Shown in pieces: positions 1-7,517 of a stretch of 9,854 bases of DNA (positions within the stretch are counted from its first letter, which is position 1; every line of letters starts with the position of its first letter). The notes under the pieces were generated by a model. That model saw only the letters and a list, made by a program, of their open reading frames with translations. It was not told the DNA's origin and ran no database searches. The position numbers and the translations under genes were made by a program. Origin of the DNA: Burkholderiaceae bacterium (GTDB lineage: Bacteria; Pseudomonadota; Gammaproteobacteria; Burkholderiales; Burkholderiaceae); contig JANWUU010000415.1 in assembly GCA_025057735.1 (NCBI GenBank), forward strand, positions 1-9,854, given 5' to 3'.

Positions 1-795
1 CCGGAGCATCGCCGCTTCTTCGACCCGGGCTTCTTCCGCATCGTGCTGTACGACCAGCGCGGGGCGGGCAATTCGACCCCGCTGGGGGAGGTGACGAACA
101 ACACCACGCAGCACCTGGTGGCGGACCTGGAGACGCTGCGCGACTACCTCGGCATCGGCCGCTGGTTGGTGTTCGGCGGCTCCTGGGGCAGCACGCTTGC
201 GCTCGCCTACGGGCAGGCGCACCCGGACCGCTGCCTCGGGTTCGTGCTGCGCGGCATCTTTCTCGGACGCCAGAGCGAGATCGACTGGTTCCTCGGCAGC
301 CTGCGGCTGATCTTTCCGGAAGCGTGGCGGCGCTTCGTCGAGATGCTGCCGCGCGAGGAGCGCGACGACGTGCTGCGCGGCTATCTGAAGCGGCTGTTCG
401 ATCCCGATCCGCGCGTGCATCTGCCGTATGCGCGCGCCTGGAGCGAGTTCGAGGGCAGTTGCTCGACGCTGCTGCCGAACCCGGACCTGGTGCGGCATTT
501 TGCGGACGAGGCGCTCGGGCTGGCCCGGCTGGAGGCGCATTATTTCGCCCACCAGTGTTTCCTCGCGCCGAACCAGTTGCTGGCGAACCTGTATCGCATC
601 CGCCATCTGCCGGCGTCGATCGTGCAGGCGCGCTACGACATGGTGTGTCCGATCGCCAGCGCCGACGAGCTGGCGCGCGCCTGGCCGAATGCCCGCTACG
701 TCATCGTGCCCGATGCCGGGCATTCGGTGTGGGAACCGCCGGTGCGCGCGGCCGTGATGCGCGAGGTCGAGCGCTTCAAACTCCTGCTGGCGTAA
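1..795 (+). CDS. pip: Proline iminopeptidase (prolyl aminopeptidase), 5'-truncated by window edge
   Basis: This alpha/beta-hydrolase (peptidase family S33) removes N-terminal proline from peptides in the cytoplasm. The reading frame is open from base 1, so the N-terminus lies outside the window; 264 codons remain of a family usually a little over 310 residues. The expected oxyanion-hole motif HGGPGG should lie just upstream of the first visible residues (PEHRRFFDP). Visible family landmarks are DQRGAGNSTP, the nucleophile elbow GGSWGS (Ser codon 181-183), the catalytic Asp in RYDMVCP (codon 637-639) and the catalytic His in DAGHSVWE (codon 721-723). The Glu of LEAHYF (codon 532-534) fits the residue that recognises the substrate amino group in this family. 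The helical cap lies between the elbow and the Asp. A GTG at 43 is internal and not the real start. The TAA stop directly abuts the next gene's ATG. Confidence 0.93.
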   Translation, partial: PEHRRFFDPGFFRIVLYDQRGAGNSTPLGEVTNNTTQHLVADLETLRDYLGIGRWLVFGGSWGSTLALAYGQAHPDRCLGFVLRGIFLGRQSEIDWFLGSLRLIFPEAWRRFVEMLPREERDDVLRGYLKRLFDPDPRVHLPYARAWSEFEGSCSTLLPNPDLVRHFADEALGLARLEAHYFAHQCFLAPNQLLANLYRIRHLPASIVQARYDMVCPIASADELARAWPNARYVIVPDAGHSVWEPPVRAAVMREVERFKLLLA

Positions 796-1581
796 ATGCC
801 GCGCTTCGCCGCCAACCTCAGCCTGATGTATCCCGAGCACGCGCTGCGTGACCGCGTGGCCGCGGCGGCGAGCGACGGCTTCGCGGCCGTCGAGGTGCAG
901 GCGCCCTACGCGGTGCCGGCGGCCGAGCTGCGCGCGGCACTGGCCGACGCCCGCGTGCAGCTGGTGCTGATGAACGCCCCGCAGGGCGACTACGATGCGG
1001 GCGAGCGCGGCCTGGCCGCGCTGCCGGGCCGGGAGCGCGACTTCGAGGCGGCGATCGCGCAGGCGCTCGAGTATGCGCGCGGGGTGGGCGCCCCGCGCGT
1101 GCACGTGCTGGCGGGCATCCCCGGGGCGGTGCCGGCCGCGGAATGCGAGCGCGTCTACCGGCGCAATCTGGCCTACGCCTGCGACGTGTTCGCGCCGCAT
1201 GGCATCGAGGTGATGATCGAGCCGATCAACACGCGCGACATGCCGGGGTACTTCCTGCACCGCCTGCAGCATGCCGCGCGCACGATCGAGGCGGTGGCGC
1301 GCCCCAATCTGCGCCTGCAGTTCGACTGCTATCACGTGCAGATCATGGAGGGCGATTTGACGCACCGGTTGCGCGAGCACGTCGGCCTGGTCGGGCACGT
1401 GCAGATCGCCGGCGTGCCGCAACGTCACGAGCCGGATCTTGGCGAGGTGAACTATCCGTTCGTCTTCGCGCAGTTGGATGCGCTCGGCTATCGCGGCTGG
1501 GTCGGATGCGAGTACCGACCCGCCGCGGGCAGCCGGCCGGGCGGCACCCGGGCGGGGCTGGCCTGGCTGCGGCGCATCTGA
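796..1581 (+). CDS. hyi: Hydroxypyruvate isomerase (TIM-barrel sugar isomerase family)
   Basis: The 261-residue product is predicted to interconvert hydroxypyruvate and tartronate semialdehyde in glyoxylate/glycerate metabolism. Its length matches the Hyi/OtnI family (about 258-260 residues). It is a xylose-isomerase-like TIM barrel. The acid residues expected at the metal/active site are present: Glu142 in MIEPINTRDMPGYF, Asp177 in QFDCYHVQ, Gln203 in HVQIAG and Glu239 in GCEYRP. The N-terminus (MPRFAANLSLMYPE) and NAPQGD near residue 60 are also typical. The ATG follows the TAA of the iminopeptidase gene with no spacer and no clear ribosome binding site, so translation probably depends on ribosomes finishing the upstream gene. 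No glyoxylate carboligase or tartronate semialdehyde reductase gene lies alongside. The closely related 2-oxo-tetronate isomerase (OtnI) activity cannot be excluded from sequence alone. Confidence 0.88.
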   Translation: MPRFAANLSLMYPEHALRDRVAAAASDGFAAVEVQAPYAVPAAELRAALADARVQLVLMNAPQGDYDAGERGLAALPGRERDFEAAIAQALEYARGVGAPRVHVLAGIPGAVPAAECERVYRRNLAYACDVFAPHGIEVMIEPINTRDMPGYFLHRLQHAARTIEAVARPNLRLQFDCYHVQIMEGDLTHRLREHVGLVGHVQIAGVPQRHEPDLGEVNYPFVFAQLDALGYRGWVGCEYRPAAGSRPGGTRAGLAWLRRI

Positions 1582-1611
1582 TGCGCGGTTCCGCATGCGC
1601 CCGCGTTGGGC

Positions 1612-1639
1612 TAGCATGGCCGCACAGGATCCGGGGAGG
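1612..1639 (+). promoter_or_regulatory. Possible -10 element and ribosome binding site for the CBS gene
   Basis: The only gap in the first three genes (1582-1644) holds TAGCAT at 1612-1617, which matches four of six bases of the -10 consensus. It would start transcription near 1624. A strong purine-rich ribosome site GGGGAGG follows at 1633-1639, five bases before the ATG at 1645. The ribosome site is convincing and fixes the start. The -10 is weak, has no good -35 partner (TTCCGC at 1589-1594 has correct spacing but poor match), and is only a suggestion. Confidence 0.4.
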
Positions 1640-1644
1640 CAGCC

Positions 1645-2097
1645 ATGAAGGTCAGCGACATCCTGCGCGTCAAGGGCAACGCCCTGTTCACCGTCACGCC
1701 GGAGAACACGCTGTGGCTGGCGGTGCAGAGCATGGCCGAGAACGACATCGGCTCGGTGGTGGTGATGGAGCGGGGGGCGCTGGTCGGCATGCTGACCTTC
1801 CGCGAGGTGATCAAGACGCTGTACCGCAATCAGGGGCAGCTCGGCGACCAGAAGGTACGCGACGTGATGGATGCCTCGCCGCTGACGGTGACGCCGGAGA
1901 CCGACGTCAACGAGGTGCGGCGCCTTATGCTGGAGAGCCACGTGCGCTACGTGCCGGTGATGGATGGCCGCACGCTGATCGGCGTGATCTCCTTTTACGA
2001 CGTCGCCAAGGCGGTGCTCGAGGAGCAGAGTTTCGAGAACCGCATGCTGAAGGCCTATATCCGCGACTGGCCCGAACAGGAGCCGATTAGCGGGTGA
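1645..2097 (+). CDS. Two-CBS-domain protein
   Basis: The 150-residue product consists of almost nothing but a tandem CBS (Bateman) module. Repeat one spans about residues 1-64, including VSDILRVKGN, the central IGSVVVMERGALVGMLTFREV and the following helix. Repeat two spans about residues 70-130, including VRDVMDASPLTVTPETDV and RYVPVMDGRTLIGVISFYDV. Such modules typically dimerise and bind adenosine-containing ligands (AMP, ATP, SAM, sometimes NAD) as sensors. There is no attached enzyme, channel or DNA-binding domain, so it presumably acts by binding a partner or ligand. No signal peptide or membrane helix is visible, so it is cytoplasmic. Its stop overlaps the start of the renalase-like gene by four bases (GTGA). 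The function is unknown; only the domain call is firm. Confidence 0.88.
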   Translation: MKVSDILRVKGNALFTVTPENTLWLAVQSMAENDIGSVVVMERGALVGMLTFREVIKTLYRNQGQLGDQKVRDVMDASPLTVTPETDVNEVRRLMLESHVRYVPVMDGRTLIGVISFYDVAKAVLEEQSFENRMLKAYIRDWPEQEPISG

Positions 2098-3101
2098 CGG
2101 CGGCGCTCGCCAGACCGCGGGTGGCGATCGTCGGCGCGGGCCTCGCCGGACTGGCCTGCGCGCGCGAGCTGAAGGCGCGCGGCGCCTGGGTCACGGTCTT
2201 CGAGGAGAGGCTGGCGCCGGGCGGACGGGCGGTGACCGTGCAGTCCGATGCCGGCGCATTCGATGCCGGCGCGCAATACTTCACCGTGCATCATCACCGC
2301 TTCGAGGCGGTCGCGCAGCGCTGGATCGACGCCGGACTGGCGCGGCGCTGGCGCGCCCGCATCGTGGCCTTCAGCGGCGGCGGGCTGATCGACGAGGAAA
2401 GCGCCACCGAGCGCTACGTCGGTGTCCCTGGGATGGGTGCGCTGGCGCGCGCGCTGGCGGCGGCCGTCGAGGTGCGCTACGGCACGACGGTCGAGCGTAT
2501 CGACCGTCGCGGCGGCCTCTGGCAGTTGTTCGATGAACAGGGGCGCGAGCTGTCGGTCAGCGGCTTCGATGTCGTGTGCCTTGCGCTGCCATCGACGCGG
2601 GCGGCGCAACTGGCCGCCGGGCTGTCGCCGTTGGCGCAGCAGGCCGCCGGCATCGACTGGGAGCCCTGCTGGGCGGTGCTGCTGGCGCTGGCGCGTCCGA
2701 CGGGCCTGTACTTCGACGGCGCCTTCGTCAACGACGACCCGATCCTGAGCTGGATCGCGCGCGACAGCGGCAAGCCGGACCGCGCGCCGGTGGCCGGCGT
2801 GGCGGAGCGCTGGGTCCTGCACGCCCGCCCGCGCTGGTCGCGCCGCTACCTGGAGATGCCGCAGGCGCAGGCTGCGCAGTGGCTGGTACGCGCGTTCAGC
2901 GCCCGGATCGGGCGTGCGCTGCTGCCGCTTGCGGTCAGCGCCGTGCGCTGGCCGCAGGCAACACCGGTCAACCCGCTGCCGGCCGCGTTCCTGTGGGACG
3001 ATGAGGCGCGGCTCGGCATGGCCGGCGACTGGTGCAACGGCCCGCGGGTGGAGGGCGCCTATCTGTCGGGGCTCGCGCTCGCGCAGGCCATCGCCGCGTA
3101 G
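2094..3101 (+). CDS. Renalase-like FAD-dependent oxidoreductase
   Basis: This 335-residue flavoprotein belongs to the amine-oxidase/renalase fold. The Rossmann FAD site is at the N-terminus: VAIVGAGLAGLACARELK (GxGxxG at residues 14-19), with the ribose-binding acid Glu37 in VTVFEE and then the PGGR motif at residues 42-45. FDAGAQYFT (residues 56-64) matches the conserved early segment of renalases. The C-terminus closes the flavin site with MAGDW (309-313) and VEGAYLSG (319-326). Bacterial renalases are known to oxidise the unusual 2- and 6-dihydro isomers of NAD(P)H, clearing metabolites that inhibit dehydrogenases; I infer the same here. A generic amine oxidase or protoporphyrinogen-oxidase-like role is the alternative. 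The GTG start overlaps the CBS stop (GTGA). An AGGAG at 2078-2082 sits 11 bases upstream, slightly far. No signal peptide is visible. Confidence 0.82.
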   Translation: MTAALARPRVAIVGAGLAGLACARELKARGAWVTVFEERLAPGGRAVTVQSDAGAFDAGAQYFTVHHHRFEAVAQRWIDAGLARRWRARIVAFSGGGLIDEESATERYVGVPGMGALARALAAAVEVRYGTTVERIDRRGGLWQLFDEQGRELSVSGFDVVCLALPSTRAAQLAAGLSPLAQQAAGIDWEPCWAVLLALARPTGLYFDGAFVNDDPILSWIARDSGKPDRAPVAGVAERWVLHARPRWSRRYLEMPQAQAAQWLVRAFSARIGRALLPLAVSAVRWPQATPVNPLPAAFLWDDEARLGMAGDWCNGPRVEGAYLSGLALAQAIAA

Positions 3102-3134
3102 CGCATCGGGCGCAGTGGCCGTGACGGGCCGGGC

Positions 3135-4340
3135 GTGAGGCGACGCGATCTGCTGCGGGCGCTCACCGTCGGCGCGCTGGCGCCTGCCGTGGTGCGCGCG
3201 CAGCCCTGCGCGCTGCCGCTGCCGCCGGCGCTGGCGCGGCACGAACTCGTTCAGGCGGCCTGGGAGGGGCTAGAGCCGGCGCGCGTGTGGGACGCGCACG
3301 CGCATCTGATCGGCACCGGCGACTCCGGCAGCGGTGCCTACGTCGATCCGCGCACCGAAACCTGGCGGCATCCGGTCGAGCGCATCCGCCGCAAGCTGGT
3401 GCTGGCCGCCGCCTGCCTGCGCGAAGGCGAGCCCATCGATCGCGGCTATGTCGAGCGGCTGCTCGCGCAGGCGCAGGCGATGCCGGAAGGCTTCCGGCTG
3501 CTGCTGTTCGCCTTCGATTACGCGGTGGACGAAGAGGGGCGTGAACAACCCGCCCTCAGCACCTTTCATACGCCCAATGACTATGCCGCTGCGGTGGCAC
3601 GGACGCAGGCCGGGCGCCTCGGCTGGGTGGCTTCCGTGCACCCCTACCGTCAGGACGCCTTGCCGCGGCTGGCGCAGGCGATCGCCGCCGGCGCGTGCGC
3701 GGTGAAATGGCTGCCCTCGGCGATGAACATTGATCCGGCCTCGCCACGCTGCGATCCGTTCTATGCGGAGCTGGCGCGGCGGCGCCTGCCGCTCATCGTC
3801 CACTGCGGCGAGGAGGTGGCCGCCCCCGGCGCGCGGCAGGAGGCGTTCAACAACCCGCTGCGCCTGCGGCGGGCGCTGGACGCGGGCGTGCGCATCGTGG
3901 TTGCCCACGCGGCCACGCTGGGTGAGGCGCGCGATCTGGATACCGGCGGCGAATATGGTCCCTGGGTGCCGAGCTTCGCCCTATTCCGGCGCCTGTTCGA
4001 CGACCGCCGCTACGAAAAGCTGCTGTTTGCCGACCTCGCCGCGGTGTTCCAGCGCAACCGCGCACTGGCCGTGCAGCGAGAGATCCTGCGTCGAACGGAC
4101 TGGCATGCGCGCCTGCTGCACGGCTCCGATTACCCGCTGCCCGGCATGCCGTTCATCTACGCCCTGGACCGCTTCGTCGACGCCGGCTGGCTGAGCGCGG
4201 CCGAGGCCGAGGTGCTGCGCGCCATCCGCGCCCACAATCCGCTGCTGTTCGAGTTCGTGCTCAAGCGCACGCTGCGCGACGGCCCGCATCGCCTCAGCGA
4301 GGCCGTCTTTCATACCCGCGATTTTTTCGCCGCCGTCTGA
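3135..4340 (+). CDS. Amidohydrolase family metal-dependent hydrolase with Tat-like signal
   Basis: The 401-residue protein has a TIM-barrel amidohydrolase core (Amidohydro_2 type). Metal and catalytic residues appear in the usual order: His55 and His57 in [10 protein letters not shown], Lys191 in [12 protein letters not shown], His223 in IVHCGEE, His258 in VVAHAA and Asp332 in HGSDYPLP. The N-terminus [15 protein letters not shown], followed by a hydrophobic stretch and VVRA-QP near residue 22, resembles a Tat signal with a signal peptidase I site. The enzyme is therefore probably folded with its metal in the cytoplasm and exported to the periplasm. The substrate is not recognisable. It starts at GTG 3135, 33 bases after the renalase stop, with no good ribosome site. 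No start codon lies further upstream in frame between the two genes, and the Tat-like motif begins right after this GTG. It may be co-transcribed with the CBS-renalase pair. Confidence 0.82.
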   Translation: MRRRDLLRALTVGALAPAVVRAQPCALPLPPALARHELVQAAWEGLEPARVWDAHAHLIGTGDSGSGAYVDPRTETWRHPVERIRRKLVLAAACLREGEPIDRGYVERLLAQAQAMPEGFRLLLFAFDYAVDEEGREQPALSTFHTPNDYAAAVARTQAGRLGWVASVHPYRQDALPRLAQAIAAGACAVKWLPSAMNIDPASPRCDPFYAELARRRLPLIVHCGEEVAAPGARQEAFNNPLRLRRALDAGVRIVVAHAATLGEARDLDTGGEYGPWVPSFALFRRLFDDRRYEKLLFADLAAVFQRNRALAVQREILRRTDWHARLLHGSDYPLPGMPFIYALDRFVDAGWLSAAEAEVLRAIRAHNPLLFEFVLKRTLRDGPHRLSEAVFHTRDFFAAV

Positions 4341-4347
4341 GCGCAGC

Positions 4348-4361
4348 CGGCGGTACCGCCG
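4348..4361. repeat. 14-base perfect palindrome upstream of aroC
   Basis: The sequence CGGCGGTACCGCCG equals its own reverse complement over all 14 bases. It lies in the 40-base gap between the amidohydrolase stop (4340) and aroC (4381), ending four bases before a -10-like element. It could be a repressor or activator site between -35 and -10. It could also fold as a five-base-pair hairpin with loop GTAC. There is no run of T afterwards, so a standard intrinsic terminator is unlikely. Confidence 0.5.
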
Positions 4362-4365
4362 TGCT

Positions 4366-4371
4366 TACAAT
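4366..4371 (+). promoter_or_regulatory. Putative aroC -10 element (leaderless transcript)
   Basis: TACAAT matches five of six bases of the sigma-70 -10 consensus and stands out as AT-rich in very GC-rich DNA. It ends nine bases before the aroC ATG, so a start point at normal distance would fall at about 4378-4381. The message would then have essentially no leader, consistent with the absence of a ribosome binding site in 4341-4380. No clear -35 element is seen about 17 bases upstream; the palindrome occupies that space. Confidence 0.55.
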
Positions 4372-4380
4372 CGCGCGGTC

Positions 4381-5496
4381 ATGTCCGGCTCCATTTTCGG
4401 CCGCTTCTTTCGCGTCACCAATTTCGGCGAATCGCACGGGCCGGCGATCGGCTGCGTGATCGACGGCTGTCCGCCCGGCCTGCCGCTCACCGCCGAAGAC
4501 CTGCAGCGCGATCTCGACCGCCGGCGCCCCGGCACCTCACGCCACGTCACGCAGCGGCGCGAACCGGACCGGGTGGAGATCCTCTCCGGCCTCTACGAGG
4601 GCGTCACCACCGGCACGCCGATCGCGCTGCTGATCCGCAACGAGGACGCGCGCAGCCGCGATTACGCGGCGCTGCTCGACACCTTCCGCCCCGGCCATGC
4701 GGACTACACCTACTGGCGCAAATACGGCGTGCGCGATCCGCGCGGCGGCGGGCGCGCCTCGGCGCGGCTGACGGCACCGATGGTCGCCGCCGGCGCGGTC
4801 GCCAAGAAATGGCTGCGCACGCGCTTCGGCACCGAGGTGCGCGGCCACCTGGCGCAGTTGGGCGAGATCGAGATCCCGTTCGAAGACTGGGCGCAGGTGG
4901 ACACCAACCCCTTCTTCGCGCCGAACGCGCAGATCGTGCCGCGGCTGGAGCAGTACATGGACGCCTTGCGTCGCCGTGGCGATTCCTGCGGCGCGCGCGT
5001 GCGGGTGGTAGCCAGTGGCGTCCCGGCGGGTCTGGGGGAGCCGCTGTACGACAAGCTCGATGCCACGATCGCCTACGCGATGATGGGCATCAACGCGGTC
5101 AAGGGCGTGGAGATCGGCGCCGGTTTCCGCTGCGTCACGCAGATGGGCTCCGAACACGGCGACGAACTGACGCCGGGGGGCTTCGCCAGCAACCACGCCG
5201 GCGGCGTATTGGGCGGCATCTCCACCGGCCAAGACATCGAGGTGGCGATCGCGCTGAAGCCCACCTCGAGCATCCGCATTCCGCGCCGCTCGATCGACCG
5301 CAGCAATCGACCGGTGACCGTCTCCACCGAGGGTCGGCACGACCCGTGCGTGGGCATCCGCGCCACCCCGATCGCGGAGGCGATGCTGGCGCTGGTGCTG
5401 ATCGACGCGGCGCTGGCGGACCGCGCGTTCAACGCCGACGTGCGCCATGCGGTGCCGCCGATCGCCGGGCCCAACCGTCGCGGCGCATCGCCGTGA
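4381..5496 (+). CDS. aroC: Chorismate synthase
   Basis: This enzyme catalyses the last step of the shikimate pathway, the anti-1,4-elimination of phosphate from 5-enolpyruvylshikimate-3-phosphate to chorismate. It needs reduced FMN and works as a cytoplasmic tetramer. The 371-residue length is usual for the long bacterial form. All three signature regions are present: [11 protein letters not shown] at residues 14-24 (His19), the [14 protein letters not shown] and RGGGRASAR block at 103-129 (His106), and MGINAVKG at 235-242. The FMN/substrate segments GGISTG (278-283) and RHD (319-321) are also intact. The ATG at 4381 is supported because the protein begins a few residues before the conserved [15 protein letters not shown]. 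No ribosome site is visible. The TGA overlaps the start of the transporter gene by four bases (GTGA), so the two are translationally coupled. Confidence 0.98.
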   Translation: MSGSIFGRFFRVTNFGESHGPAIGCVIDGCPPGLPLTAEDLQRDLDRRRPGTSRHVTQRREPDRVEILSGLYEGVTTGTPIALLIRNEDARSRDYAALLDTFRPGHADYTYWRKYGVRDPRGGGRASARLTAPMVAAGAVAKKWLRTRFGTEVRGHLAQLGEIEIPFEDWAQVDTNPFFAPNAQIVPRLEQYMDALRRRGDSCGARVRVVASGVPAGLGEPLYDKLDATIAYAMMGINAVKGVEIGAGFRCVTQMGSEHGDELTPGGFASNHAGGVLGGISTGQDIEVAIALKPTSSIRIPRRSIDRSNRPVTVSTEGRHDPCVGIRATPIAEAMLALVLIDAALADRAFNADVRHAVPPIAGPNRRGASP

Positions 5497-6647
5497 CGGC
5501 GACGGCGTGGCGGCTCGCGCCGTTTTACTTCGGGTACTTCGCCACCGCCGGCATCCTGGCACCGTATTTTCCGCTGTACCTGGAGTGGCGTGGCCTGTCC
5601 GCGGCGCAGATCGGCATCGTGATGGCCGTCGCGCAGGGCATGCGCGTGGTGGGCCCGACGTTCTGGGGCTGGCTGGCGGACCGCACCGCGCACCGGGAGC
5701 GCATTCTGCGCGCCACGGCCGCCGCCGCCCTGCTCGCCTTCCTGCCGATCCTGGCGCCCGGCGGCTTTGCGCTGGTGCTGACGGTGATGTTCGTCTACCA
5801 CTTCTTTCTCACCGGGCAGGTGCCGATGGCCGAAGCGATGGCCGGGGCCCACCTGCACCGGCGCATCGACGCCGCCGCGCAGTATGGCCGCCTGCGCGCC
5901 TGGGGTTCGATCGGTTTCATCGCGCTCGTGCTCGCCACCGGCCCGCTACTGGACCGGCTGGGTGTGGCGCCCACCCCGTATCTGGTGCTTGCGCTGCTCG
6001 CCTTCACGCTGGCGGCGGCCTGGTACGCGCGCGACGCGCGCGGCGGCGAGGCGCAGGCGTCGGCGGTGTCGGTGCGCGCGCGGCTGCGCGAGCCGCGCGT
6101 GCGCTGGTTCTTCGCCTCCGCGCTGCTGATGGTGTTCGCGCACGGCGCGATGTACACGTATCTGTCGCTCTATCTGGCGCAACTTGGCTACAGCAAGGCG
6201 GCCATCGGCGTGTTCTGGGTGCTCGGCGTGGTGCTGGAGATCGGGCTGTTCTTCGTGCAGGGGCGGCTGTTCGCGCGCTTTGCCCTGTTCACGCTGCTGG
6301 AGGCGACCCTGCTGCTCGCGGCCCTGCGCTTCCTGCTGACGGCCGAGTTCGCCGATGTGGTGCCGCTGCTCGCCCTGGCGCAGATGCTGCACGCGGCGAC
6401 TTTCGCGCTGCACCACAGCGCCTGCGTGCTGACGATCCAGCGCTGGTTTCCGGGCCGCGCCGCTACGCGCGGCCAGGCGTTGTATATCAGCGTCGGCTAC
6501 GGCATCGGCGGCACGGCGGGCAGTCTGGCCGCCGCCGGGCTATGGTCGTCCGCCGGGCCGGCGGCGACGTTCTGGTCCAGCACGCTCGCGGCGCTGGCGG
6601 GCTGGGTGGCGGTGCGGCGGGCGCGGCGGCACGAGGGGCAGGGCTGA
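5493..6647 (+). CDS. MFS transporter (MFS_1-like, HcaT-type), 12 predicted helices
   Basis: The 384-residue inner-membrane protein shows about twelve hydrophobic segments, beginning with [18 protein letters not shown] and ending with a helix before [10 protein letters not shown]. The loop after helix two ([12 protein letters not shown]) resembles the MFS motif A. An Arg-rich cytoplasmic linker (about residues 185-205) divides the two six-helix halves. [18 protein letters not shown] near the N-terminus resembles the 3-phenylpropionate (HcaT) / nucleoside:proton symporter-like subgroup. The substrate is not determined by sequence. The GTG at 5493 was chosen because it overlaps the aroC stop as GTGA and places helix one correctly; the frame is open further upstream but only as a shadow inside aroC. 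No separate ribosome site is seen, so translation likely depends on aroC. A link to aromatic compounds is plausible but unproven. Confidence 0.88.
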   Translation: MTATAWRLAPFYFGYFATAGILAPYFPLYLEWRGLSAAQIGIVMAVAQGMRVVGPTFWGWLADRTAHRERILRATAAAALLAFLPILAPGGFALVLTVMFVYHFFLTGQVPMAEAMAGAHLHRRIDAAAQYGRLRAWGSIGFIALVLATGPLLDRLGVAPTPYLVLALLAFTLAAAWYARDARGGEAQASAVSVRARLREPRVRWFFASALLMVFAHGAMYTYLSLYLAQLGYSKAAIGVFWVLGVVLEIGLFFVQGRLFARFALFTLLEATLLLAALRFLLTAEFADVVPLLALAQMLHAATFALHHSACVLTIQRWFPGRAATRGQALYISVGYGIGGTAGSLAAAGLWSSAGPAATFWSSTLAALAGWVAVRRARRHEGQG

Positions 6648-6668
6648 ACACACTCGGACGGTGGACGA

Positions 6669-7505
6669 ATGAGCGGGACAAGCAAAGCGTCGTCGCGGCG
6701 ACGGCTTCTGTGGGGCGCGCTGGCGCTGGCCGCGGCGATGGTCGGCTGCCAGACGGTGCAGACCACGCGCGGCGGCGAGGTCGGTGTCGATCGGCCGCAG
6801 CGCATGTTCGCGCTGCTGTCGCCGGCGGAGGTGGAGGCGGCTGCGCGGCAGCAATATCTGCAGATCGTGCAGGGGGCCGAGAAGAAGGGTGCCCTGAATC
6901 CCGACGCTCGGCAGACCGAGCGCGTGCGCGCGATCGCCCGGCGGCTCATTCCGCACACGGCGGTGTTCCGGGACGACGCGCCGCGCTGGCAGTGGGAGGT
7001 CAACGTCCTGAAGGCCGATCAGGTCAACGCCTGGTGCATGCCGGGCGGCAAGATCGCCGTCTACACCGGTCTCATCGAGAAACTGGCGTTGACCGACGAC
7101 GAACTGGCCGCCGTGATGGGGCACGAGATCGCGCATGCGCTGCGCGAGCATGCGCGCGAGCGCATGAGCCGGCAAATGGGCGCTGCGGTCGGCCTCGGCG
7201 TCATCGAGATCCTGACCGGCGTGTCGCTGGGCGACGTCGGCCAGTTGCTGGCGCAAAGCATGTTCGTGCTGCCGAACAGCCGCGAGAACGAACAGGAGGC
7301 CGACCGCATCGGTGTGGAACTGGCCGCCCGCGCCGGATACGACCCGCGCGCCGCGATCAGCCTGTGGAAGAAAATGATGGCCGACTCGCGCGCGCAGCCG
7401 CCGCAGTGGCTGTCCACGCATCCCTCGCACGAGGCGCGCATTCGCGACCTGGAAACCGTGTCCCAGCGCGTGTTGCCGCTCTATTTGAAGACGCGCGGCG
7501 GCTGA
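6669..7505 (+). CDS. M48 family zinc metalloprotease, lipoprotein (LoiP/YggG-like)
   Basis: This 278-residue protein is predicted to degrade misfolded or misassembled envelope proteins from the periplasmic side. The N-terminus has a basic start (SSRRR), a hydrophobic segment and MVGC ending at Cys27, a plausible lipobox although Met at -3 is less usual. Gln at +2 favours the outer membrane over the inner. The zinc site is intact: HEIAH at residues 152-156 and the downstream ExxxD motif at Glu208-Asp212 (SRENEQEADRIG). Other family segments are NAWCMPGGKIAVYTG (120-134), AGYDPRAAI (222-230) and STHPSHEARI (249-258). It lacks the TPR domain of BepA-type proteases, matching short LoiP-like members. 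It begins 21 bases after the transporter stop with GGTGGA as a modest ribosome site, so it may share the aroC transcript. Confidence 0.92.
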   Translation: MSGTSKASSRRRLLWGALALAAAMVGCQTVQTTRGGEVGVDRPQRMFALLSPAEVEAAARQQYLQIVQGAEKKGALNPDARQTERVRAIARRLIPHTAVFRDDAPRWQWEVNVLKADQVNAWCMPGGKIAVYTGLIEKLALTDDELAAVMGHEIAHALREHARERMSRQMGAAVGLGVIEILTGVSLGDVGQLLAQSMFVLPNSRENEQEADRIGVELAARAGYDPRAAISLWKKMMADSRAQPPQWLSTHPSHEARIRDLETVSQRVLPLYLKTRGG

Positions 7506-7517
7506 GCCAGTCAGCCG
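7499..7517. terminator. Inverted repeat containing both convergent stop codons
   Basis: CGGCTGA at 7499-7505 and TCAGCCG at 7511-7517 are perfect seven-base inverted repeats around a five-base loop GCCAG. The TGA of the protease is inside the left arm, and the TCA (reverse-strand TGA) of the dioxygenase is inside the right arm. The same hairpin would form at the 3' end of both messages. Neither strand has a T-run after it, so a classical intrinsic terminator is not shown; it may stabilise or separate the convergent transcripts. The symmetry is certain, the function inferred. Confidence 0.45.

Noticed and set aside
43..795. GTG at 43 as the start of a short iminopeptidase
   Set aside because: The frame is open to base 1 and the residues before it (PEHRRFFDPGFFRI) continue the family sequence, so the gene simply runs off the window edge.
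2055..3242. 395-codon open frame on the - strand opposite the renalase-like gene
   Set aside because: Same artefact: shadow of a motif-bearing + strand gene, with Arg/Gln/Pro-rich translation and no motif.
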